Positions 1-11,486 of a stretch of DNA of 64,000 nucleotides are shown here, one piece after another. The position numbers and the translations under genes are program-made. How positions within the stretch are numbered: the stretch's first letter is position 1; every line of letters starts with the position of its first letter. The stretch lies in NCBI GenBank assembly GCA_964304625.1, contig OZ199839.1, forward strand, positions 372,001-436,000. Reading direction: 5' to 3'. The notes beneath the pieces were generated by a model, which worked only from the letters and a program-made list of their open reading frames with translations, searched no databases and was not told the origin of the DNA. Source of the DNA: Kudoa neothunni (taxonomy: Eukaryota; Cnidaria).

Positions 1-689
1 TTATAACTGAAAGCGTTCTTTTCGTATATATTACTGATTTAGAGAAGCATAAAATTGAATAGAAAATTTTGCGGTATTGAGAATCAAAGACTTTGAGCGC
101 AAAAATTTTGCGATACATGGTTTGTGAAATAATATAAATATTATTAATATAACCTTAAACTGCGTAAAAAATATATTTCTTCAATAATTAATTATACATA
201 TAAAAATATCACGAAATCTTTGGTGTACCGAAAATAATATGGAAAACCCCAATGAGTTACGTACTCTTCAACTTTCTTTAGAAGTTGCCAGTATATTTTT
301 CTTATAATATTAGAATACACCGTATATCTCGACAATATATTCTTTGAGATTTTTTTGATTTTTTTTTGAAAGATTATGTGAAACTTTATAAAAAACACCT
401 TGAGGCCGTTATATATTTCTAGTGGCGAAAACTTTAAACATTTGCCATCTCATCTCCAAAAATATACAAATGTAGCTCTCGATTTTAATAACTTGGATGA
501 TTTTAACTGTAAATAAGCAGAAAATATTAAAAATAATATAATAATTACTTATTATGATTTATGATTTATGATTGATTTATTGTGTCGTTTTTGATAGGAT
601 AGAAATTGTTTTATATGTTTTTATTCAAAATAAATTTTTAAACAACGATAATTTTTAAATATACAGTCTAAATCTATACTTTCAACTTC

Positions 690-1773
690 TACTATATATA
701 AAGTTAGGTTGTCCGTATGTGTGTGTGTGTGTATGTCACCAAGTACGTGTGTGCGTCCAAATTTTTTCTTTATACAGAGACATTTATGAAATTTTTACAT
801 CTTCAAGTGTCCTCCAAAGTGTTTAGAAAATAGTGATTTTGTCGATTCAACGTTTGTTTATCGGATTACTTGAGTTCAACAATTGAATTAACATTGGCTT
901 ATGCCATGGTGAAGGTCGGTTGAACTTAACATTCTCCCTTATATGCTCTATTAAATGTCAATTAAGCGATGCCATCTATCTTTATGTATAAGGTTGGTGT
1001 TTGTTCAAATACTCTCCTTATTTGTGGTGTTTTAATGTAATTGACTTGATAAATACATTTTGAAGGTTCTATTAATGGTTTTAGATATATTAAAAAATCT
1101 ATATATGTTTCATGAATAACAAATTGGTGGATAACGTTAACATCATATTGATTGAAGCATTATAATAGAAATACTGCGTACGTAGATTACATTGAAATCG
1201 TCCGCTAAGTTTAACTTTCCGTGATTAAATTCAGTGTGTGCGGTGTATTTTTATTCTATCTTATTATTTAAAATAGTTGGGTTGATATTGACACGATTTG
1301 TACGCGTTTTTGAGAAAGAGTGCACTAAAGTTTATGCGGGCCGAGATGATAATTTGAGTAAGAAAAATCATTTTTCGTAATTTTTCTTCTATCTCTGTAT
1401 CTTTTTCCATTCATTTGTCTCCCGTAACACAGTGATGTACAAACATTCTAAGCCTTGTCAAAATTAACGTTTAGAGTAACATTTTAAGGGGACTTAAACA
1501 ATTCGAGAATGTAGAACAGAATGACGCGAACTTTAAATTATTTAGCGTTAGTACCGGGGCACGAAATTTTTAAAACCGGGATTGATACTTTATTTCACAA
1601 AAATAATCATAATTTAAACTCCGCTAATCCAAATCGTTAAAAATATGTCACAACAATTTTTAGTTATTGTTTATCTATGGGTTAATTTTAAACTTCAATG
1701 TATTTTTTTAACATTATTAAGAAACGTACCTATTCGAAATCTTCCCCAAGCAAATCTGAGTAGTTCCCGCTAG
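690..1773 (-). repeat. Dispersed repeat family R1, full-length inverted copy
   Basis: Read on the minus strand, this begins with CTAGCGGGAACT and a GCTTGGGGAAGATTTCG box at 1741-1773. It ends near 690 in a GT-rich tract followed by TATATATAAAG. The same ends and the same internal order (the TTTTCTTCTATCTCT tract and a conserved CTTCAACCGACC-like stretch) occur at 22153-23270 and 31151-32365, with a fragment at 33605. No long ORF is present, so this looks non-autonomous. The GC-rich terminal box resembles Helentron-type ends, but that assignment is a guess. Confidence 0.75.
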
Positions 1774-2562
1774 CTAATCAAAAATTACTTTATTTGATTA
1801 ATTTTAAACAAGTATTAAAACTTTTAATATTCTGAGAAAATTTCAAAAGTAATCCAAAGGGAACTTTTTCATATTTCAATACATATATAAACAAAAATTT
1901 TTGATATGACTTGACGTTATTCCAACATTACAAATTATTCTTTAGCAATTTTTAAATTTTCACAATTACTCAGATATACTCAATTTAATTAATTTTGCAT
2001 TATCTCCTATATTATCTGCTAAAATAATTTCTGATACCTTTCAAAATATATTGAAGCTTGTATTATTTAAAAATAATGAATATTTTATAAATAATCATAA
2101 AATTATGTTTACCATATATTGTGAATTCGAATTAAAAATATATAAAAATCAAATATAAAAAATTAGAGGTTTCAATACCAAATTTATGATAACTTACTTA
2201 ATTTTTATCCACTTTAATATTGTTTAACAAATAAATTTAATTCCAATTGTTTAATAATTATCACAAGAAGTTTTGAATAATTGATATTAAAAAATTAGTG
2301 ATGTGAGCATATTCGAAATAAACCTGAGGATTTTAAGCTACTAAAGATATTTTATTTATATACATAATGAAACTCTTATTATCCAGAAATCTTGAGAGGA
2401 GCGATTTGATTTCACAATGATCATGAGTTAACTGTATATAATTTAGGAGGATTGATCTCAAAAGTAACAATTTCAAGTTTCCTAATAGAAAAGATTTAAA
2501 TAGCAGACGCGTTTAATATGAATAAAATCCACGCTAAAAGAAAAAATGCTTACATAATCAAT
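1774..2562. other. Intergenic, no feature seen
   Basis: AT-rich DNA between repeat R1 and the 3' end of the collagen-domain gene. I see no coding exon, RNA gene or clear repeat in it. Confidence 0.5.
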
Positions 2563-4034
2563 TTAGTTAAACCATTCATAGTTGGGTTTTATCGAAGACA
2601 ATACATTATACTCATGGCGATGTTTTATATGGGATCTTCTTCTAGTGGTGGGAGTAGTTGAATTTTTAGCTGCAAGAATGTTGGCTATTTTTGATGGCAT
2701 ATCTTCAACCGCAAGTCTCGCTTGTGTAAGACTGCTAACAACATTTAACGTTATTGAGGCAAGGAGACTTGCATTCTAAAAGATATAAAATAGGCTGAAA
2801 CCAATATGAACAAATAGAAAATACTTTGGCACATTCGCGTTCGATTCTATCTAATCTAGCTTTGATTTTATCAATTTTATCCGAATTACAATGATTCTAT
2901 TTATCAGTTAATTTGAGATGGATGAAATATCTATGTGACGATTACTTGTTTGATGAGTGTTTCGGCAATGCAATTATCCCCTTTATCTCCTCTTTCCCCC
3001 TTTAATATTATTAAAAATAGATTTGACATCAGCAGATGAATAGATTCTACTTACAGACTGACCCATAGGACCTCGTGGACCTTGATCGCCGGGTTTTCCC
3101 TACTCAAACCAAATTAATTTCCCCCAAATCAAACGTGATCAATCGACTAGTCTCCTACCTTGGGGCCATCCTTTCCAGGTTTACCGTCTTTCCCTTTGAG
3201 ATTGAGTGTTAGTACATCCTAAAATATATACAAATATATTATTATGTTTAAAAAAATAGTTAATAAATTCAACTTGTGTGTTGTTGGATTGGGGATTAGC
3301 CGGATTTCCTTGTTGACCAACACTAAATACTGGCATGCCTGGTAGTTGTGGGTTCATATCTGAGTTGACATCCACTTTCGAATCCACCTTTCCACACAAA
3401 TTTTTAATAAGAATAGGATCTTATCAAAAAGTAATCAACAAAAATAATATCAATCAACAAATTTTTACCGGCAACACTTGTGGGGTTTTTACAAATCCCA
3501 TTAGCTAGATTTTTCAACAGTCCCATTTCTTTTGCCAACTCCAGCGGAATTTGAATATTCGCATTACTGTTTATGTTCTAAAGTTTTCCACCAATAAAAT
3601 CTAATTCAATTTAGATTTTATACCATTCTTTTAGTGAGAGTTTTATGTTTGACGGGAGAATTCTCATCATATGTAGTGTCACCACTAACAACGTAAGCAC
3701 TCGATAGATAACCTTTGCTAATCAAATCTCTGTATGGTAACACAAGATACATATCGTAGTCGTATATATTAACGCTATCATTGTCCTAACCGAATGAAAT
3801 ATAAAAATATTGATGGATTCCTATTTAGATAAAAATAAATATACAGCCAGTATTAAACTTGCAACCCATAACCAAAAATAACAATTTAAACACATCAGTC
3901 CACTGTGTTTTGTTTAAACCAGCGATCAATCGTTTGATACAATCCGATGCAACCAAATCAATAAATCCATATTGAATCGATATTTTAAACCAAAGCTGTT
4001 GAAGTAACACTTTTTCTGTATTGAGCCATAACAA
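2563..4034 (-). CDS. Short-collagen-domain protein, 9 exons, 5' end uncertain
   Basis: Exons on the minus strand: about 4034-3873, 3785-3624, 3577-3469, 3419-3274, 3218-3159, 3099-3055, 2999-2946, 2896-2825 and 2775-2563 (stop TAA). Exons 2-9 join in frame and give 286 residues plus exon 1. Three short exons (60, 45 and 54 bp) encode 12 uninterrupted Gly-X-Y triplets (GKD GKP GKD GPK, then GKP GDQ GPR GPM GQS, then GER GDK GDN). A cysteine follows directly, then a charged probable coiled coil rich in K/R/D/I and an Arg/His-rich tail. The N-terminal part has scattered cysteines and no family I recognise. The collagen part implies a trimeric extracellular protein. No signal peptide is visible, and the first exon lacks an in-frame ATG, so an upstream exon is probably missing or exon 1 is misplaced. 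Confidence 0.72.
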
Positions 4035-4313
4035 TAATATTTACGGTGGTGTTGCTCAAATTTGCTTGGAACAATTGTGGAATATTGGACTTAGTATATT
4101 TAATGAAAAAATAAGAATTAGTCAGATTAATTGATAATATTGGGCACTGATGTTGTATTAAAAGAGGACTATGATTAACTTTTCCATAATAAATTTCTGT
4201 AACGCAAACTTAAACTATAAGAAGATTAAAAAATTGCAATTTTCTTCCTTTCATAAATTTTGAATTAGTGCAATGTTTTGGTTGGTATTACCAATGACGC
4301 ATCATTTTTGCTT

Positions 4314-4546
4314 ATGTCTACGCATGCGTATAAAATGGTAATATGGTTTGGGGTTGTACCAGCACTCTTAATTAATTGATTTAGGATTTAGTTGTCGATA
4401 TTCTCGTGGCGGGTGTCAACCTGATGGGAGGAATTGCTTTTGCGTTGTGCGTCTATTATCATTACCTGTGTTCGGAAAGTTCAAGAAAAATTGCCACTCC
4501 ACAGTCTTCAAGTTTAAACGATACGACTGAGAAAAAATCTAACTGA
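4314..4546 (+). CDS. Possible small single-pass membrane protein (about 61 aa), two exons
   Basis: Exon 4314-4337 runs from an ATG to a GTAATA donor. Exon 4385-4546 follows a TTGATTTAG acceptor and ends in TGA, giving 61 residues in frame. The intron is 47 bp, matching neighbouring genes. The product has one hydrophobic stretch of about 22 residues (roughly residues 13-34) followed by a polar Ser/Thr/Lys tail. I do not recognise the family. The first coding exon is only 24 bp, so it could be chance or the 3' part of a longer gene. It is divergent from the collagen-domain gene. Confidence 0.35.
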
Positions 4547-7218
4547 AAATATTTTTTACATTGATATTTTTGTGTTTCGAATAAATGAATTATATAAATT
4601 GTTTTTTTACGGAATAAAGTGAATATTTTAATCTAACTGTAGGCGCGTATCCTTCACTATAATTTGCCTGAAAGCCAATGATTTTTGTTCAAAATTACCA
4701 TTTCCTTGTTGGATGATTTATTTAATAAGTGTCAGTTTACGATTATGTTTTATTTGGATTTAATTTAATTACACCAATTTAAATATTGAAGTATTTTAAT
4801 CGTCTTCATCATTGAAATTATACTTAAAAAGAAAAATATTAGCATGCATTTCAAGGATTACTATTTAGAGCTAGGGATTGATTAATGATGTTCTGAACTA
4901 TAAGGAGTTCTAAATATCCAATAATTCGATGTTCTATGAAGTAATTGTAAGAATAAGAGTGTATCGTTGACAGAATGTCCTTGCTAAACTAATAATAAGA
5001 AATTTTGTCATTCTCATTAATGCTTTTTTAAGAGAACAGGCATATACTTATTTAATTTAGATAATTATTATTTGATGAAAATTTTTTCAGTCTATTGCAA
5101 CTTTATTACAACGAAGAACTGTAATACAAATATAACTCTTTCATTTAATTTGTTTGAGGAGCATTTCAGTTTCCCACCTAATTTATAATTCTATTTTCTC
5201 TACGAGTAATATATTTTCCCAAATACTTCATTTGACTATATTTTTCTTAAATTTGACTAAATTATGTACACCTAAACTAATTTATTTCTAAATCCTAATT
5301 AATGCTATTAATGCTATTAATAATTAATTGAACAATCAGAGTAATAAATGTATAAGGAAGTAATACATAAATAAATTATTATAAAATTATGTATGAATAA
5401 TTAATATGCTGCTTCCTTTTGGCTGATCTTCGCATATATTGGAACACAAATAATTTGGTATAATCGTTTCTCAAATCATAATATAACATTATATACAGGG
5501 GTTAGCAATAACAAAGTTCAGAAAATTTGGTTAAAACGTAAAATAATTGTCGTAATACAAATCAGTGACTACGATAAAAATCGAACCTGTTAATTATTTT
5601 AATTTTTGTATTTATCATTGTTTCATCACCAGTAGGTTACTTTCGGCATTGTATTGATTATTAATAATAGTAGCTGTAGTCTATCATATATTTAACTCCT
5701 CGCAGTTATTTCAACACACCACATAATTTAATCGATCGATCGAGTAAGGCAAATCATACTTAATTTATCGTTAAATTTGAATGTGATAACTATGATGTAT
5801 TATCGATTAACATTTTTCATCCTTAACAATTGCCTATTTTTAATTCTATGTCTGTTAGAATAGGTTTCCATATTTTATAACGGCATTAGTTGATTGTAGT
5901 AATTTTATAAATTTAATTTAAAAAATAATTTGTTCGATGAAATCCACTCATTCCTATTATTAAATTTTCAACAAATATCACACTAATTTAATTTTAAAAA
6001 TGTAGGTTTAACCCTCCCTGTCCTGGTCCGGAGTGGGGTCCGCGTGGATCTCATATCCGATTAATTTGAACCTAATTTTCGATAGACAAATCCAAACCAT
6101 CCGTAAATTTCGGAACTCCTCTAAAAATGTACAACACTTAGAATAACATAAAAAGAATTCATTTTCAAAAATTACTATCGACCAATTTTAATGATTTTTG
6201 TGCGTTTAGAGACAAAAATATGTTTCGTTTTTAAGCAGAACACACATGTACTGAGAAAATACACTTTTCTCTTATAATTGTAGATTTAAAGATTTAGGAT
6301 GTAATATTTAATTGAGTAAAAAATGAAACTTAGCTTATTATGGAATTTCTCCACGGATTACCGAGTCTTAATCCCAAAATAACTTAACTAATTTTCATAT
6401 TTAGTTTTCGTTATTATAAGTTTTTTGCTAGAAGAATTTAAGTGGTTCTTCCATTAAACTTTTAATTTTAATGGTTTTTAAGGAGAATCAATAAAGTGGT
6501 TTAAATATAGGGGAATATTCTTTTGTGTTACTTAACTTTGTAATTATGAAAACCCACTTCTTATATTATTAAATTTATAAGGAAAAAAATTTTAAAACAG
6601 AGCAATATAGTGAAAATAAAAGATTACATAACAGAAATAACACAACAAATCTAGTTTTCAAATAACTAATTAGGTCTGAAAAAAAGAACGAATAAATCAA
6701 ATATCAAGAGTTAATTTGAACTGTGACTTTTATATATGCCTTAAAAATTACGGTAAATTACGAATTAGAGCCAAGACGCCTTATTCATTTTAATCCGTTT
6801 ATTATTAGTTTGTTGTTTCCCATTTTATACGATCGTGCTGCCGCTGTTGCTATCAGCTCGGATTAATTTTTCTTATGATTTCTTCTTTTGAAGTTGTTTT
6901 CATTTTTCAAATTACTTTGTTCTCAGTTAAAATATTTTTAATTTAAATTTTTTCTCAATTTAAATAGCCGTTACCTGTGTATTATGGGACTCTGTTTTGA
7001 AGTCTATTAGCGCTCCATAATCAATGTAAATTTCTGTGCTGAACATCTTATGAATAGTTGAAAAATTATTTAACACATAGCACTAAGAAAATAATGGTCA
7101 TTAAGACAGTTTGTTCTGGGGTCCTATAGGTCCCCTTCGGGATACGTGTGATTTTTCCCGCTCAGTACAGAGAGGGTAAACGAGCTTGGGGTGAAAAACA
7201 TTCCAGGCTTTTTTTTGC
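4547..7218. other. Intergenic, no gene seen
   Basis: AT-rich sequence with only short ORFs. A TTAACCCTCCC motif near 6009 resembles a piggyBac terminus but I could not pair it with a partner end. Confidence 0.45.
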
Positions 7219-10059
7219 TTAACTCTCATCTACACGAGGGAAAAAAATACATTACTGCACGGTGGGAGTCAAAATGACCACCATCTCTTTTTGAAAAATT
7301 GTGAATAGGTTTTCAATGGATGACCATAAATCATATTAGAAGATAATTTATTGTTGCGTAAAATATATAAAATTTATAAATGAATGTCTAGTAGATACGA
7401 GAAATAAACAAATTTAATCATGCCCGCGGCACAATAAATTCCAAATTGGCGAAATACAACCTTTTAGTGAAATAAAAATATGAACTAAATAATAAATTTG
7501 GATAAAATTTAATTTGAACCTTATCAGTATAGGATTGAAAGTACTGAATATGATTTCTAGGGCTATTATTATGAACTTTATTTTGGCCATTAGATCACTC
7601 ACCTATTTCCATATGTGGATGAAGAAATATAGTGACGATTTGTAGCCCCTTTTCAAATAATGTTTGATGCGGATACTGTTTAATCAATTATATACACGCT
7701 CATTTATTCATCCTTTTCTATTGTTAAGTCATTTATAAGTTATAACTCGGGGAAAAAATCAATAAAAATGCAATTATAAAATTTCCAAAAGTTTATTTGT
7801 TTATAATGGAATTTAAACAATTAATACAAACGATAATTTCATCTCGATGATTATTTCAAACCATTTAAAGCAAAACTTGAATTGAGTGATGGTCTTACTT
7901 TTGTCATTACGACAACAAATTTTGCACCATTTTCTAATTTTTGTTTGAGATATTCTCGGTCTCTTTAATGTGAGAGTTTTGTTCCCAACATCTTTTGGGG
8001 TAAAAGCTCGTCTGTTAATAATTTGATAAACTCCCTTCTGGACCTATGTTTATATTTGTCGGCGAATGCAGGATGCTTTCCACAGTACAACAAATAACAG
8101 TTGTAGGCTGCAATATCTAAAATGTTGAAAAAAGCGACATCGGCCATCTTCTAGTTTTTCTTTTTGCAGAGAAATGTCGGATTACTTGGTCCAGTGTGTC
8201 CACATCTACTTTGGTGTTATTATATATAATATGTAACAATCTCAGGTTTTTTACTCACATCCATTTCTGGATTTATGTGAAGTGTAGACAAGAGGACGAC
8301 CGATTTATTATCTTTGGGATTATACTTTACAATGGTAACTTTCCGTTGGAATAAAAACTTCACATTTCCATCTTTTCCCTTTTTCTACTGGAATTCCGTC
8401 GGTAAAAAACTTTTATTTTTCTTGACAATTCTAACTATAGTTAATCGTTGACTTAGTAGGAATCTTTCAAGAGATAATGTAATAAAAAAGTTGTCTGTTG
8501 TAATGCTTCTACCAATTTTAAAAACAGGCTCGCGTATATTTTTGACTACATTTTCGCCATTATGAAACTCTACATGGTCATGATCTTTTCCAAGATATAC
8601 CTTGGAATTAAATAAATACGCATAATATTCATATTTTAATTCCATATCTTCCGGGCTTGTCTGGAATATATATTTTGAACCCACATCTGCCCGGAATGTC
8701 ACAAATTGCTCGTCCCCTGCCAGTTGTTCATTTGGAGAGTAATTTTTCCTGCAATTATCAATAAACCAATTATCAATAAACCGTTCGAAAATTTCTCTTA
8801 TTGGTGAAAATTTATCAATTTTGTTCCTTTCTTCGTGTTTGTCAAATCTTATGGAAGAAGATAATTTTTCAAAAGGCGAATGGATATTGATTGTACGGTC
8901 ACCGGTTGGCCGTATTTGGGACTTCAAAATTCTCAAACGTCCATATTTTCAACTTTTATTATTCCCATAAGTAAGCTGCAATCAATATACTTCCTCAAGT
9001 CATCTTTTGTGATTGGAGTTAACCCCTTTCGTTCTTTGTTTATGTAGTTGTTGGTACAATCAACAATCCAGCCGAGCATACGTTGGTCAATAAAATTTCC
9101 AAACGACATAAATGGGGTATGAGATCGCTGTAAAACATTTTTCTTGAAACCTGATTTAATTTTAAAAATGTTTTCGGCATCTGGTCGTCTTTAGATATGT
9201 GTTGGTTCATCAGACCATTTTTCTCCATCCTTCGACATAAGTGCGACCAGCTTCGTCGTTTAAATTGTTTTTATCATTAGATTCAGAGTCTGAATAATCA
9301 ATTTAGGGGTCATCAATCACGCAATCCCTAAATTCTGAATTAGTTTCCTCAAAATTTACGATTTTTTCTGACGATTCGGGATCCATTGTACCATTTGCGT
9401 GACCTGCAGAAATAGTATCTTCCTATTATTCCAACACAAATTTTATAATTTTTAATAAACTTCTAAAATATTAAATTAACTGTTAATTTACTGTAAATCC
9501 ATCCATTTAAAAAATTATTTAAAGTTATTACACAAAACGTTTGGATGAGAATTGTTGTGCAGGAGTTTAAAAATGACAAAAAAATCGAGAAATGTGACTT
9601 ATTGACAGTCTGAATAATTTCCTAAAAAAATCCTACATCAATTAGTATTCGAATATGGATAATAAATTAACAATGTTTTTCTCCATCTGCAGAAGGAAAT
9701 AAGTTAATGATCCAACGTCAAAAATAAAGCTCATAATGATTGTTTTAATAATTTTATTATATATACCTAATAAACTTTTAATAAAATTCAAATTATGGCT
9801 TATCTCAATAGATAACTTTATTAATGTTTTAATTTGAATAAAATGTTTTTTTGCAAAATTGGAATATGCTGTGTCTCCGTCATGATTAATGGTGTAATTT
9901 TGTCGTATCTACTAAACATCAATTTATAATATTTATACGGTTTATACAACATTAAACTAACCTTCAATGCACTGTATAGTCTTATATTAAAAAACTATTC
10001 AGAGCTTTTAATAAAAAGGTGGTGGTCATATTGACCCCCACCATGTGGATGAGGGTTAA
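7219..10059 (-). mobile_element. Degenerate piggyBac element bounded by TTAA
   Basis: The left end is TTAA at 7219-7222 followed by CTCTCATCTACACG and, after a short insertion, GGTGGGAGTCAAAATGACCA at 7261. The right end, read inward, is TTAA (10056-10059), CCCTCATCCACATG, then GGTGGGGGTCAATATGACCA. The two ends match as terminal inverted repeats, and TTAA is the canonical piggyBac target. The decayed transposase lies between them on the minus strand. The element is about 2.8 kb and inactive. Confidence 0.8.
7925..9386 (-). pseudogene. piggyBac transposase pseudogene
   Basis: The reading starts at an ATG at 9386 with an acidic Ser/Asp/Glu-rich N-terminus typical of piggyBac transposases, then meets in-frame stops and frame changes. 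The best open part, 8385-8936, encodes the DDE core. It has the IDKFSPIREIF block, GDEQFVTF (first catalytic Asp region), the NGENVVKNI block and TTDNFF (second Asp). The C-terminal third is scattered over short frames (for example 7965-8147). The third Asp and the cysteine-rich end are not intact. No functional product is expected. Confidence 0.85.
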
Positions 10060-11486
10060 ATCAAGAAAAGTACGATTTTTATGCATAAGAGATGGTTAAG
10101 GTATGGCGTTAATGGGAAAATTATCCATTTAAAATCATTATAATATTTTATAAAATTTTTTATGAGAAATATAGCCTATTGTAATTGTGAAATCAAATTT
10201 TTAATATCTCACATGTTCTAGGAGATATTCCCATTCATGCAAATAGCCGCATCCTTAAATGTTTCGGTTTATTGATATAATAAATAATTTATATACATGT
10301 TTATATTCACAAATGTTGAAAAATGAATTCTTCCCGGCCTTGCAATTGATTATATTTTCGATGAAATTTCGAGGTTTAAAGTTCCGATAATAATATTTTG
10401 ATGTTAACTTTTAATAAAGGCTGTTCTATGCTATTTTCAGCTTAATTACTATTATTTAATTGTTCCTTATGAGGGTTTAATTCATTATTTCTGTCAAGTT
10501 TTGTAATTTTGATAAATGAGATCCTCATTAAATCAACAGGAGTCTCCTAATCCTCATTATCAGGAATTAAATCATAAAATATTTCTTTTTTCTTTACTGC
10601 CACACATATCTCCAACTATAATAAATTGTAAATATTATATTTGCCAACAAACCAGCACTTTTATTGAGAAAACGAACGACGAAAACGTCATCATGAGTCT
10701 TAGTTACTTTCCCCAGTAGACTAATAGACCATATGGCATTATTCAAAAGTTCCCCACAAAATTCGTAAGTTATATTAACCAACACCACCGAAAAACTTTT
10801 TTTATTGTAACTTTTGTCTGAATTTATTTTGATTAAAATATTTTTTACTGTCAAAAATGGTTGAAACTTTTTATTTGTTATTTTCTCTTATATGACACGT
10901 TTAAAAATCTCTTCCCATATTACTTTATTCACTGATGAATACACAATTCTCAGAAAAGAAGGGTAATGTTTGTGATAATCAAAATTTTAATTATATACGT
11001 ATTGTATAACAATATAAAGATCTTCGAAGAAAACGAACCATATTCCATATATAAACATGCTAAAACTAATCTTTTACCATTCCAACCCGAATGAATACAA
11101 TGGAGACTGAAATAACTTCTAAGTGGAAGATTAATTATTTATATAGACTAATTTAAAAAAAGGGGGTACTACTTTTATATCGAAATACTTATAATTACAT
11201 GATAATTACGTTAGATCATTCATGGACCCAGGATGGATGCACCCTTAGAAATTTCTTATTCTTCAAACTTTTCTAGAATTTATAAAAAATTAAGTCAAGT
11301 AAATATTAGATAATATGCAAAATATGAATAAAATATGTGCGGTAGTTTTGGAGATATTCATTCCCTGAGATATGGCCACTTACAACAATAAATTCAGCTA
11401 ATGACTTTAAATATCAAATAATGTTACGTGATAAAATAATTTTATTAATAAATACTACCTATTAACTATAGTTAACGAAAATTAAT
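10060..11486. other. Intergenic, nothing supported
   Basis: AT-rich DNA between the piggyBac element and the 3' end of the modular membrane-protein gene. Two overlapping ORFs around 10516-10854 on opposite strands show no recognisable motif or splice structure. Confidence 0.45.

Noticed and set aside
2946-3218. Minicollagen identity for the short collagen gene
   Set aside because: The triplet number fits, but no polyproline flanks or minicollagen cysteine-rich domains are seen.
4260-4380. Resemblance of a reading frame (MVIWFGVVPALLI) to the NDUFA1 N-terminus
   Set aside because: The frame stops at once and the donor/acceptor pair places this stretch inside the intron; the similarity is too short.
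10516-10854. Overlapping ORFs on opposite strands
   Set aside because: Neither shows a domain, splice structure or plausible composition.
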